DNA of 13,407 bases, from the NCBI GenBank assembly GCA_000416005.1, contig KE356562.1, forward strand, positions 1,335,858-1,349,264, read 5' to 3'. The notes below the pieces were generated by a model that had not been told where the DNA came from, ran no database searches, and saw nothing but the letters and a program-made list of their open reading frames with translations. Positions 1 to 7,327 of this stretch are shown one piece after another; position 1 is the stretch's first letter; the number at the start of each line of letters is the position of its first letter. This DNA is from Haloquadratum sp. J07HQX50. Lineage in GTDB: Archaea; Halobacteriota; Halobacteria; Halobacteriales; Haloferacaceae. Made by a program: the position numbers and the translations under genes.

Positions 1-1
1 T

Positions 2-958
2 CTGGCACTCTCTTTGAGCCCACTTCTGCGCGCAGCCCCTCCACGTGCTCGCTATCTTCCATTTGGTATCAGTGTCATTCTCCTTGGACTTCCACACGGG
101 GCCGTTGATCATCTCGTTCCAGCACGAATACGAGACGTGTCTATCAGTATCACCTCTATTGGATTTGTCGGAATTGTATACTTCTTCGTGGGAGGAATAT
201 ATCTTCTCTGGTGGTTGATGCATCCATCCTCAGCAGCTATCTTCTTTATTACTCTGACCTTGTTTCACTGGGGACAGGGGGATCTATACGCAATACTTAC
301 ATTTATGTCAGCCGAACACCTCCCCAGCCGCAGTGAGCGTATGCTGTCTTTGTGTGTCCGGGGGTCATTACCGATGCTTGTCCCGCTCATTTTCCATCCT
401 GATGCATATCAGCGCGTCCTTACGAGCTTTGTTGATATATTTACCCGTGAGGTCGACCTGTCTGGAGTTTTTAACTCCATAACACTTCTCTCAGTTACAG
501 GTCTGGTTGCCACGCTAACAATTACTGTTGTCTTTGCCGGTGCATATCGCGTTTCACAGGGTGCAGCAATCAGACCATTTGTGATTGATATTGCTGAATT
601 AGGCCTCTTATGGGCTTTTTTTGCTGTTGTACAACCCGTGTTCGCTGTGGGAGTATATTTTTGTGTCTGGCATGCACTCCGACATATTGCCCGATTGGCA
701 CTCATTGATAATCAGTCGCGTACAAGTTTAATTGATGGTAAGATTAGTTTGAGCATTCAACGGTTTGCACGTGATGCGGCGCCGTTAACTGCAGTGACGC
801 TCCTCCTATTCGTCTTCTTTTTTTGGCTGCTTCCCCAATCACCAGCAAATATTGAGGCCTATGGAGCGGTGTATTTAGTTGGCATCTCTGTGCTGACAGC
901 TCCACACGTAATCGTCGTCTCATGGATGGACTTCCAACAGAACGTCTGGGGTAACTGA
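2..958 (+). CDS. Brp/Blh family beta-carotene 15,15'-dioxygenase (5' end may be cut)
   Basis: This is an integral membrane enzyme that would cleave beta-carotene to retinal, the chromophore of haloarchaeal rhodopsins. The reading frame is open to the left edge; the first in-frame start visible is TTG at 14, so the true start may lie outside the window. Numbering from that TTG, the protein has the family motif GLPHGAVDH (25-33), FHWGQGD (84-90), WHALRH (219-224) and TAPH (295-298). H28, H85, H220 and H224 reproduce the spacing (57 residues, then a pair 4 apart) of the four histidines proposed as iron ligands in bacterial Blh. Several hydrophobic segments fit a multi-pass membrane protein. No opsin gene is visible next to it. 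The family is clear, but I cannot separate Brp from Blh, so no symbol is given. Confidence 0.9.
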   Translation: MALSLSPLLRAAPPRARYLPFGISVILLGLPHGAVDHLVPARIRDVSISITSIGFVGIVYFFVGGIYLLWWLMHPSSAAIFFITLTLFHWGQGDLYAILTFMSAEHLPSRSERMLSLCVRGSLPMLVPLIFHPDAYQRVLTSFVDIFTREVDLSGVFNSITLLSVTGLVATLTITVVFAGAYRVSQGAAIRPFVIDIAELGLLWAFFAVVQPVFAVGVYFCVWHALRHIARLALIDNQSRTSLIDGKISLSIQRFARDAAPLTAVTLLLFVFFFWLLPQSPANIEAYGAVYLVGISVLTAPHVIVVSWMDFQQNVWGN

Positions 959-1030
959 AATAAGTCATTGTTTCAGATCCAAGAATTAGCATAATTATTA
1001 TGAACTTTCCCAATAATATAGTAAATATCC

Positions 1031-1153
1031 ATGCGTGAAGTGCCTAGCTCTCAACGACTGTCTGAGTGGGCTCACCTGATGGGCGTTTCCGTCCCCGACG
1101 ATCATCAGTCAGTAATTAATACAGAAGACAGCAAGCCTGAAGACACAGAGTAG
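1031..1153 (+). CDS. Possible small acidic protein, 40 aa
   Basis: ATG at 1031 to TAG at 1151-1153 gives a 40-residue product starting MREVPSSQRLSEWAHLMGVS. It has nine Asp/Glu and only three Arg/Lys, the bias expected of a real haloarchaeal protein, and the acidic residues cluster toward the C-terminus. An AT-rich stretch (1011-1028) lies just upstream, but it is too close to be the TATA box of a leaderless start at 1031, and no Shine-Dalgarno sequence is evident. I do not recognise a family. It could be a real small protein or chance. Confidence 0.3.
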   Translation: MREVPSSQRLSEWAHLMGVSVPDDHQSVINTEDSKPEDTE

Positions 1154-1232
1154 CTGATTTCAGGCGGTACGACCCTTGTTCAAGGACTTGCTAACGGTGG
1201 CGAGTAGGTAGAGATTAGTTACCGCCGAATAC

Positions 1233-1238
1233 TTATAT
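1233..1238 (+). promoter_or_regulatory. TATA-like element of hef
   Basis: TTATAT lies 25-30 nt before the ATG at 1263, the distance expected if transcription starts at or next to the start codon (leaderless mRNA). It supports the ATG at 1263 over the in-frame GTG at 1257. Confidence 0.5.
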
Positions 1239-1262
1239 CCGACTACGATTAAATCTGTGCTA

Positions 1263-3641
1263 ATGCCGGCCACTGATGCGTCTGGGTATATCGATCACCC
1301 ACTACTAACTTCTTCATTTATTGAGCGTCGCCGGTACCAACTCGAATTAGCAGGAACTGCGCAGAATGCGCACACACTCGTCTGTCTCCCAACCGGACTG
1401 GGAAAAACAACCGTCAGCCTACTTGTTACTGCAACCCGAATTCAGTCAACAGGAGGAAAAGCGGTTTTGCTTGCTCCGACAAAGCCACTCGTTCAGCAGC
1501 ATGCGGAGTTTTATCGGAACGCACTAAGTATTCCTGACGAGAATATTATCGTATTTACTGGCGAAGTACGCCCAGATGATCGGAAAGATATCTGGGATGA
1601 CGCTCAAGTAGTGATTGCAACTCCACAGGTTATTGAAAACGATCTAATTGGTAATCGTATCTCGTTGTCTACAGTCACACATCTTACTTTTGATGAGTGT
1701 CACCGCGCGACGGGTGACTATGCGTACGTATACATTGCTGAACGCTATCATAGCGACGCCTCTGCGCCACTAGTCACTGCGATGAGCGCTTCGCCGGGTG
1801 GCGATAAGGAATCAATTCTTACTGTGTGTAATAACCTTGGTGTTTCAACTGTCTCGGTCATGACCGAAGACGATGCTGATGTATCTGACTATACATACAA
1901 CACCGAGGTAGAGTGGGAACGAATCGAACTTCCTGATGAAATACTCAAAATTCGCGACGCGCTTAACGATGTTATCACAGACCGACTTCAAGATCTCAAA
2001 TCAATTGGTGTGGCAAATACGACTCAACCAGATCTCTCACAGTCGCAACTAAATCAAATTCGGTCAAAGCTCCAGCGGCTTATTGATGCAGATAATTCAG
2101 ATGGGTATCAAGGCATGTCTATTCATGCGGAGGTGATGAAGCTTCGACGCGCAGTTGAGCTAATTGAGACACAATCAGTCGAGTCTGCACGACAATATTT
2201 TGAGCGACAGCGAAATGCTGCCCGTTCCTCTGGCGCGTCAAAGGCGAGTCAACGGTTGATCGCTGAGCCAAAGGTTCGTGAATCGATTCGACTTGTACGG
2301 GCGTTTGATGAAATCCATCCTAAGTTTTCGCGAGCTCGTATTCTTCTTGCACAGACGCTCGGTATCGAGGGCGGTGACCGCGTTATTGTTTTCACCGAAT
2401 CCCGGGACACAGCAGAAGCTCTCACTCAGTTCCTCGGCAAATCATTTGAAGTTCACAAATTCGTTGGTCAAGGTGATAAAGAAGGCTCTGAAGGGATGAC
2501 TCAACACGAACAACAGGAGACATTAGATGCATTCCGCGATGGCGAGTACGAAGTGTTAATATCAACCTCCGTCGCCGAGGAAGGACTCGACATTCCCGAG
2601 GTTGATTTAGTTCTATTCTTCGAACCAGTGCCGACGGCAATCCGCTCCATCCAGCGTAAGGGTCGTACAGGTCGACAGACTGAGGGGAGAGTTGTTGTTC
2701 TTCTCGCCGAAGACACTCGTGATGAAGCGTTCTTCTGGATCTCTCGCCGCCGCGAGCAAGAAATGGAGGATGAGTTACAAGCGCTCAAAGATGTCGCTGG
2801 TGAGATCGAGAGTGAACTTGACCCTTCGCAGCCGGAACTCACCAGCTTTACGATGGAAACCAATTCCAGTGAACAGTCCTCGCAGGCTGACCCGGTCGGA
2901 CAGGCAGGCCTCCCCGAGTTCGATCCATCATCAACGAGTAAACAACCACCAAGTGAAGCTGGGTCGATCACTCCTGGAACCTCGGCAGATGACTCCGCTG
3001 AGATTGTGATTGATCAGCGCGAACTTAACGCCTCAGTTGCCAAGACGCTGTCAAAGCAATCCGAAATAACGACTCGGTTAGAAACACTTGCAGTGGCTGA
3101 TTACGTTCTCTCAGATCGTGTTGCTGTCGAACGAAAGTCTGTCTCCGACTTCCTTGATACGCTGCTAGGAGCTGAACGGTCATTATTCGAGCAGGTCGGT
3201 GAGTTAACACGAGCCTATGCTCGTCCCTTAGTAATCATTGAGGGCGAGGGCCTTTATGAAGAACGAGATGTTCATCCTGAAGCCATCCGGGGGGCTCTCA
3301 GCTCACTTATTGTTGACTTCGGCATCAGTATTCTTGAGGCCCGTGATGAAGCAGACACAGCTGCGCTATTACAGACAATTGCAGTCCGTGAGCAGACCAA
3401 ACGCGATCGGACTGTAAGCACGCATGGCGAGAAGTCAAAAAAGACGTTATCTGAGCAGCAGGAGTACGTTGTTTCTGCAATCGGCGATGTCGGTCCCGTC
3501 ACAGCGACTGCATTGCTTGAGCAGTTTGAGAGTGTTGAGGCCGTGATGACTGCCAGTGAGGAAGAGCTACAAACAGTTGATGGAGTAGGCACAGTTACAG
3601 CAGGACGAATTCGTGAGGTGGTGGGGAGTCGATATACGTGA
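1263..3641 (+). CDS. hef: Hef: SF2 helicase / ERCC4-type nuclease
   Basis: Archaeal FANCM/XPF-related protein that unwinds and cleaves stalled or branched replication forks. Numbering from the GTG at 1257 (subtract 2 for the preferred ATG at 1263), the helicase half shows motif I PTGLGKT (45-51), motif II DECH (146-149), motif III SASPG (177-181) and motif VI QRKGRTGRQ (466-474). A low-complexity Ser/Pro/Glu-rich linker follows (about 520-595). The nuclease domain carries ERKSVSD (625-631), the ERKxxxD metal site, and a C-terminal pair of helix-hairpin-helix motifs lies around 740-790, with DGVGTVTAGRI the second. All domains of full-length Hef are present and intact. In the extended GDXnERKX3D motif the Gly is Ala (A614-D615), but the Asp is kept. 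The prepilin peptidase follows 43 nt downstream with no obvious functional link. Confidence 0.95.
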   Translation: MPATDASGYIDHPLLTSSFIERRRYQLELAGTAQNAHTLVCLPTGLGKTTVSLLVTATRIQSTGGKAVLLAPTKPLVQQHAEFYRNALSIPDENIIVFTGEVRPDDRKDIWDDAQVVIATPQVIENDLIGNRISLSTVTHLTFDECHRATGDYAYVYIAERYHSDASAPLVTAMSASPGGDKESILTVCNNLGVSTVSVMTEDDADVSDYTYNTEVEWERIELPDEILKIRDALNDVITDRLQDLKSIGVANTTQPDLSQSQLNQIRSKLQRLIDADNSDGYQGMSIHAEVMKLRRAVELIETQSVESARQYFERQRNAARSSGASKASQRLIAEPKVRESIRLVRAFDEIHPKFSRARILLAQTLGIEGGDRVIVFTESRDTAEALTQFLGKSFEVHKFVGQGDKEGSEGMTQHEQQETLDAFRDGEYEVLISTSVAEEGLDIPEVDLVLFFEPVPTAIRSIQRKGRTGRQTEGRVVVLLAEDTRDEAFFWISRRREQEMEDELQALKDVAGEIESELDPSQPELTSFTMETNSSEQSSQADPVGQAGLPEFDPSSTSKQPPSEAGSITPGTSADDSAEIVIDQRELNASVAKTLSKQSEITTRLETLAVADYVLSDRVAVERKSVSDFLDTLLGAERSLFEQVGELTRAYARPLVIIEGEGLYEERDVHPEAIRGALSSLIVDFGISILEARDEADTAALLQTIAVREQTKRDRTVSTHGEKSKKTLSEQQEYVVSAIGDVGPVTATALLEQFESVEAVMTASEEELQTVDGVGTVTAGRIREVVGSRYT

Positions 3642-3684
3642 AGCGGGTGGCCTCACGCTCACAAGAGCATAGCTAAGACATGAT

Positions 3685-4653
3685 ATGATACTGATATCGT
3701 TTGCTGATACTGTCCGTCTAAGTTTGCTAGCATTACTTGCTGTAGCAGCTTACCGCGACATTCAAACTCGGCGCGTTCCGGATTATGTCTGGTTTCCATT
3801 TTTGACAGTTGGTGGGGCGATCTTCGGGTATGAACTCGTCCAACGATTTAGCTACTTCACCTCTCCCTGGATGGCGTTGTTGCCGCTCGGAGTCGTTATG
3901 ATGATAAGTCTAATCGGATATATTGGCTGGCGACAGGGGCTGTATGGTGGTGCTGATGCAAAGGCAATAATCAGCCTGGCTGTCTTATTCCCAGATGCGC
4001 CATATATCTATATTGGCTCTACAGTTTTTCCACTCACACCCAGCGTCCTGAACAACTTCAGTATAACTATTCTTACAAATGCGGTTGTTTTGAGCAGTAT
4101 ATACCCACTTTTGATGCTCATAAATAATATTAATTCGGGAAATCTGTCGTTGCCGTCATGTTTGTTGGCACGGTGTCACGGTGTGGATGAAATTGAAAAT
4201 GTGCACGGGACACTGTATCACTCGATTGAGGGGTCGTTGACTCCGGGTCTTGATTTAGATGCATTACGAATGTATCTTCGCTGGCGAGGTAGTTCGCTTG
4301 CGACACTTCTAACCTCGCCTTCGATACATCGCGACCCTGATTCAATTACAGAAACATTTCCGGCGACTGATGGTCGCATTGATGTCTCATGTGCTTCCGC
4401 AGCTTCGTCATCGGCTCCTGAAATTGACGCAGGCGATAGTTGGGGAGCAGCCGCATTTCTCAACGCTGTCGGGCCAGCATATGGAACCACACCCATAATG
4501 CTCCGTACTGGACTCGAACGACTCAGCAGTAATGATACGGTTTGGGTAAGTCCAGGCATCCCATTTCTTGTTCCACTTTTCATGGGGACTCTTTTGGCAC
4601 TGACTGCTGGCAATATATTGATTGGCTTGCTTTCCGGATTCGGTTTGTATTAA
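3685..4653 (+). CDS. pibD: Prepilin/preflagellin peptidase, A24 family (PibD-like)
   Basis: Membrane aspartic protease that removes class III signal peptides from archaellins and type IV pilin-like proteins before assembly. The two catalytic aspartates are visible: D25 in YRDIQTRRVPD (23-33) and D91 in the GxGD-type motif GGAD (88-91). Hydrophobic segments occupy about 5-22, 36-52, 63-80, 94-145 and the C-terminal 30 residues. Between the last two lies a soluble region of about 145 residues (about 146-290) that is Ser/Asp-rich near 230-250, followed by a hydrophobic stretch after WVSPGIPFLVP. At 322 residues it is longer than the core A24 fold because of this insert, which I believe is common in haloarchaeal PibD. 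The start is ATG at 3685; no clear TATA box lies in the short gap after hef. Confidence 0.88.
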   Translation: MILISFADTVRLSLLALLAVAAYRDIQTRRVPDYVWFPFLTVGGAIFGYELVQRFSYFTSPWMALLPLGVVMMISLIGYIGWRQGLYGGADAKAIISLAVLFPDAPYIYIGSTVFPLTPSVLNNFSITILTNAVVLSSIYPLLMLINNINSGNLSLPSCLLARCHGVDEIENVHGTLYHSIEGSLTPGLDLDALRMYLRWRGSSLATLLTSPSIHRDPDSITETFPATDGRIDVSCASAASSSAPEIDAGDSWGAAAFLNAVGPAYGTTPIMLRTGLERLSSNDTVWVSPGIPFLVPLFMGTLLALTAGNILIGLLSGFGLY

Positions 4654-4812
4654 TTGATGTTTAGTGGTTTGCAGGTGCTCAGCGTGGTTAAGAAGCGAGC
4701 AACGCGAGCGAGTAAGGCGGGGACACATCGTCTCCAGAATGTGAGTGCTGGTGTGCGAACGAATCGCGGAGCAATTCGTCAACGTCGTCATCATCTATTT
4801 TAGATTGACTGT

Positions 4813-4832
4813 TGCAGGCCCACAGGCCTACA
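4813..4832 (+). repeat. Subterminal hairpin at the presumed left end of the element
   Basis: TGCAGGCC and GGCCTACA can pair with one mismatch around a 4-base CACA loop. IS200/IS605 elements carry imperfect subterminal hairpins recognised by the Y1 transposase, and this one lies about 30 nt before the first element gene. Its role is inferred from position. Confidence 0.4.
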
Positions 4833-4860
4833 GGATAAACAGATCAGTGTGATTAACTGT

Positions 4861-5015
4861 ATGACACTTTGGCAACGGGTAGACACGAGACCGAAGGCCA
4901 CGAACTCATTGAATACAAAGTGAAAGCCACTGGTAATGGCACTCGCATTTTCGTCTCAAAAGGCTGGCGTAGCGCAGACGTGAAAATCGTCCGAACATCC
5001 GATCAAGACGAGTAA
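4861..5015 (+). pseudogene. DUF2080-like transposon-associated small protein, start out of frame
   Basis: The frame ending with TAA at 5013-5015 encodes EGHELIEYKVKATGNGTRIF followed by VSKGWRSADVKIVR, which I recognise as the DUF2080-type small protein usually found just before tnpB in haloarchaeal IS1341-type elements. The only nearby ATG (4861) is one base out of register with this frame and reaches a stop after 20 codons. One extra base between ATG and ACA would restore a product of about 51 residues, so a single-base deletion near the start is the simplest reading. A TTG at 4869 is in frame and could in principle allow weak translation. The protein's function is not established; association with TnpB elements is known. 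Confidence 0.65.
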
Positions 5016-5017
5016 CC

Positions 5018-5538
5018 CATCCACTATACGCCTACAGGTATCGACTCCACCCAGCAGAAGCCCAACATGAGACACTGGACTCTTACCGCGATACCTGTCG
5101 GCAACTGTACAACCACGCACTCGAGCAGTTTGAGAAAGTTCCTGAATCAGCAGGAACGTTCAACCAGCGAGTGCGTCAAGTCCATGACCAATTACCCAGC
5201 CTCAAGCACTGGTGGGACGAGCTTCACGACGTGTGCTCAAGGGTGACACAAGCCGCCGTCATGCGAATCGAAGACAGCATGAAAATTCTCTCACAACTCA
5301 AGCAGAGCGGTTACAATGTCGGGAATATTAATTGGAAGGCACCCAGCAAACTCAGGAGTTTCACACATGTACAGTCTGGCCTCAACTTCGACATCAAGAA
5401 CGGCTGGACCGTCCTCTCACTCGTGAAACTCGCTGACATTCCAACCGGTTACCACTGCGAAATTCCCAGGGAAGGAAGACGCATGTGCGGTCTATGCCTC
5501 GGGCCAGTCCTGAAGCTCCAGCTGAAAGTGTCGTATGA
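5018..5538 (+). pseudogene. tnpB: tnpB (IS1341-type OrfB) remnant, catalytic region deleted
   Basis: TnpB is the RNA-guided nuclease of IS200/IS605 elements. From 5018 one frame encodes a typical haloarchaeal TnpB N-terminus (YRYRLHPAEAQHETLDSYRD, then CRQLYNHALEQF, LKHWWDELHDV, GYNVGNINWK and SFTHVQSGLNFD) up to LADIPTGYHCEIP near 5467. The usual ATG position is occupied by a non-start codon and the frame holds no ATG, GTG or TTG until GTG at 5171, inside the conserved region. After 5467 the sequence jumps to what looks like the extreme C-terminus in another frame (MPRASPEAPAESVV, 5494-5535, TGA 5536-5538). The RuvC catalytic and zinc-finger regions are therefore missing, roughly 200 or more residues. 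It is a dead gene. Confidence 0.8.
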
Positions 5539-5593
5539 ACCCCGAGCTCAGCGAACCGCCTAACCTGCAGATCCACTTTGTGAGCCGTCTTGT

Positions 5594-5690
5594 GGTCAAG
5601 CTGTTTGAGAGCTGAACCCAAAGTCATCGCAGAAATCTGTGATTTCCAATCGGGGAACGACTCTGAGGGCACTCGTCTTGCTTATGTGTA
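5594..5690. repeat. Diverged repeat, copy A
   Basis: This stretch aligns by eye with 10431-10518: GGTCAAG, GTTTGA, TCATCGC-GAAATC, GA-TTC and GGAACGAC occur in the same order with nearly the same spacing (30 versus 31 nt from GGTCAAG to TCATCGC). Substitutions and a gap of about six bases separate the two. It lies just past the tnpB relic and may be a remnant of a different insertion element or short non-autonomous repeat. Boundaries are approximate. Confidence 0.4.
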
Positions 5691-5769
5691 GATTCCCACG
5701 TTTGAGGGGCAGGGATCTAAATGAAGCAAGACACAAGAGCTATCGGTAAATGTTGAATCCATTGTAATA

Positions 5770-6144
5770 ATGACAGCCGACCATACTTCACCAGTCAATT
5801 TTAATGAAAATGGCTTGGTTCCAGCGATCGCACAAGATGCAGAGTCTGGAGAGGTTCTCATGCTCGCTTATGTCTCCGCAGAAGCACTCGATCGAACAAA
5901 AGAAACAGGGCGCGCACACTATTACTCGCGCAGTCAAGAAGCGCTCTGGGAGAAAGGCGCAACTAGTGGACACACACAGCGAATCGAAGAAATTCGTGTG
6001 GATTGTGATCGGGATGCGATTTTATATCTTGTTGAGCAGACAGGTGGAGCATGTCATACTGGATATCATTCCTGTTTTTTTCGCCGAATCGACGACGAAA
6101 CAGTCGGAGAGAAAGTATTTGACCCAGAGACAGTCTATGACTGA
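5770..6144 (+). CDS. hisI: Phosphoribosyl-AMP cyclohydrolase
   Basis: Cytosolic enzyme of histidine biosynthesis that opens the adenine ring of phosphoribosyl-AMP. The 124-residue product is the usual size of a stand-alone HisI without the HisE pyrophosphohydrolase domain. Visible motifs are DCDRD (78-82), supplying the Mg-binding aspartates, and [11 protein letters not shown] (93-103). C79, C95 and C102 have the 16- and 7-residue spacing of the family's zinc ligands. The substrate-binding region [11 protein letters not shown] (60-70) is intact. The start ATG at 5770 gives the normal N-terminus. The coiled-coil gene begins 5 nt after the stop, so the two are probably one transcript. Confidence 0.97.
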   Translation: MTADHTSPVNFNENGLVPAIAQDAESGEVLMLAYVSAEALDRTKETGRAHYYSRSQEALWEKGATSGHTQRIEEIRVDCDRDAILYLVEQTGGACHTGYHSCFFRRIDDETVGEKVFDPETVYD

Positions 6145-6149
6145 GACAG

Positions 6150-7304
6150 ATGGCTCCGGACTTAACTGATGCTCCACCAGATATCGACTCGCTTAAGTCT
6201 ACGACTGAGCGTGCCCTGAGCAATCTTGAGGCGGCTCGTGAGCAAAAACAGGCTGTCGATGGGGAGATTGCATCTGTTGGAGAATCAATGGTTGTCGCCG
6301 CTGCTGACGAGTATGAGCGAGCGATCCAACTCTTGGACTCATATCAAGATTCAGCAACAGGGACAGGTAATTTTCAAGCATACGTTGAATTTCAAGACCG
6401 TTTTATTGGACTCGTTGAGGAACTTCCAGAGTCAATCCCTGAGCGTGAGGCGTTTGAGGTAGCTGCGGACCGACTTGATCAGCGCCGACTGAATAGGTCT
6501 GATTTTGAAGCCGCCCGTGAGGATCTCGCACCGGTAGCTACATATGGTGAGCTGCTGAATCAACGTCAGGAAGCAGCCGATGCGTTAGCCAGTGCAAAGC
6601 GCGAAGTATCACAGGCACGGCAAGCCGTCACTGAAGCCATCGAGTACTATAAATTGCTTTGCAGCTATTCTGACGTCGACTTTTCTGTTTCAACGACCGC
6701 GTTGTCAGAGCCTATCTCAGAATATAATGACTCGGTTCATCAAGATTTCACCGAATTCTATGAGACCGCGAGCATTAATTCCGTGATTTCTTTTCTTGAG
6801 CGAACGGAATCCTTTCCACTCATTTCGTATCAGGCACCACCTCAAGATCTGTCTCAGTTTATTCGACAGAGTCCTGACGCGGGTGACTCAATTCCGACAC
6901 TACTCGAGTATGCAGATTTCTCGGGTTCAAAACTTGATCACTATGCAGCCGATCCGGCACTGCTTCAGACGACAGTCGGAGTGCATCGAACATATCTTGA
7001 GCGACTCTCTGCTGAGCCACTATCTATTTCGATACCCCCGCCAGCAGCCGGTAAACTCCAATTTTTCACTTCAGAAGCAATTTCACTACTCGGCCGCTTC
7101 GCACGTGAGGAAACGATTGCAGCCATCCGAACGGTTCGCGATATCACGTTCGAACCAGTCTATAACAAATACCGCCTAGCGTTAGCCGCAGAGGTTAATA
7201 TATCGGACGCAGCCCGTCAGTTGCTCAAAAATAAGAGAGCTGAAGCAGCAAAAAAGGAATTGCTGTCTTTACAGGAAACGATTGACTCTGCACTCGACAC
7301 ATGA
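6150..7304 (+). CDS. Predicted coiled-coil protein of unknown function
   Basis: 384-residue acidic protein without signal peptide or membrane segment, so probably cytoplasmic. The N-terminal half is strongly helical and rich in Glu, Ala, Gln and Arg with heptad-like spacing (about 12-60 and 130-170), as in coiled coils. The middle (about 175-300) is less regular, with Ser/Pro stretches such as SISIPPPAAG. The last 50 residues are again helical and more basic (LLKNKRAEAAKKELL). It starts 5 nt after hisI and ends 23 nt from the convergent phosphohexomutase. I recall haloarchaeal hypothetical proteins of this type but cannot name a function. Translational coupling to hisI does not by itself show a histidine role. 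Confidence 0.85.
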   Translation: MAPDLTDAPPDIDSLKSTTERALSNLEAAREQKQAVDGEIASVGESMVVAAADEYERAIQLLDSYQDSATGTGNFQAYVEFQDRFIGLVEELPESIPEREAFEVAADRLDQRRLNRSDFEAAREDLAPVATYGELLNQRQEAADALASAKREVSQARQAVTEAIEYYKLLCSYSDVDFSVSTTALSEPISEYNDSVHQDFTEFYETASINSVISFLERTESFPLISYQAPPQDLSQFIRQSPDAGDSIPTLLEYADFSGSKLDHYAADPALLQTTVGVHRTYLERLSAEPLSISIPPPAAGKLQFFTSEAISLLGRFAREETIAAIRTVRDITFEPVYNKYRLALAAEVNISDAARQLLKNKRAEAAKKELLSLQETIDSALDT

Positions 7305-7309
7305 CCGTG

Positions 7310-7322
7310 TACATTCAATGTA
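7310..7322. terminator. Short hairpin between convergent genes
   Basis: TACAT and ATGTA pair around TCA in the 23-nt gap between two convergent stop codons. The stem is only 5 bp and lacks a clear T run, so a terminator role is a guess from position. Confidence 0.2.
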
Positions 7323-7327
7323 TGGAT

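Larger units (their letters stand above)
959..1256. other. Intergenic region before hef
   Basis: About 300 bases between the carotenoid enzyme and hef. The first part is AT-rich (around 985-1030). It holds one possible 40-codon ORF (1031-1153, listed separately) and the hef promoter near its right end. No RNA gene or strong hairpin was seen. Confidence 0.5.
4811..5540 (+). mobile_element. Decayed IS200/IS605-family (IS1341-type) element
   Basis: The order is left-end hairpin, DUF2080-like small gene, then TnpB remnant, which is the usual arrangement of TnpB-only haloarchaeal IS1341-type elements. Both genes are damaged and no TnpA (Y1 transposase) is present, so it cannot move by itself. The right boundary is uncertain: the expected end structure after the tnpB stop is not obvious. 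Element limits are approximate. Confidence 0.7.
4654..5769. other. Accessory intergenic patch with transposon remains
   Basis: More than 1.1 kb without an intact gene. The first 150 nt contain only an improbable, highly basic 48-codon frame (4657-4803). The middle (about 4811-5540) is a decayed IS1341-type element. The last part (about 5594-5690) resembles a stretch at 10431-10518 and may be another relic. The remaining 80 nt before hisI show no strong promoter. Confidence 0.7.

Noticed and set aside
4657..4803. 48-codon ORF starting three bases after the prepilin peptidase stop
   Set aside because: The product has about a dozen Arg/Lys and no Asp or Glu, opposite to the acidic proteins of this organism, and resembles no family. 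It is most likely chance.
5394..5672. 92-codon minus-strand frame across the tnpB relic
   Set aside because: It is antisense to recognisable TnpB sequence over much of its length and has no family resemblance.
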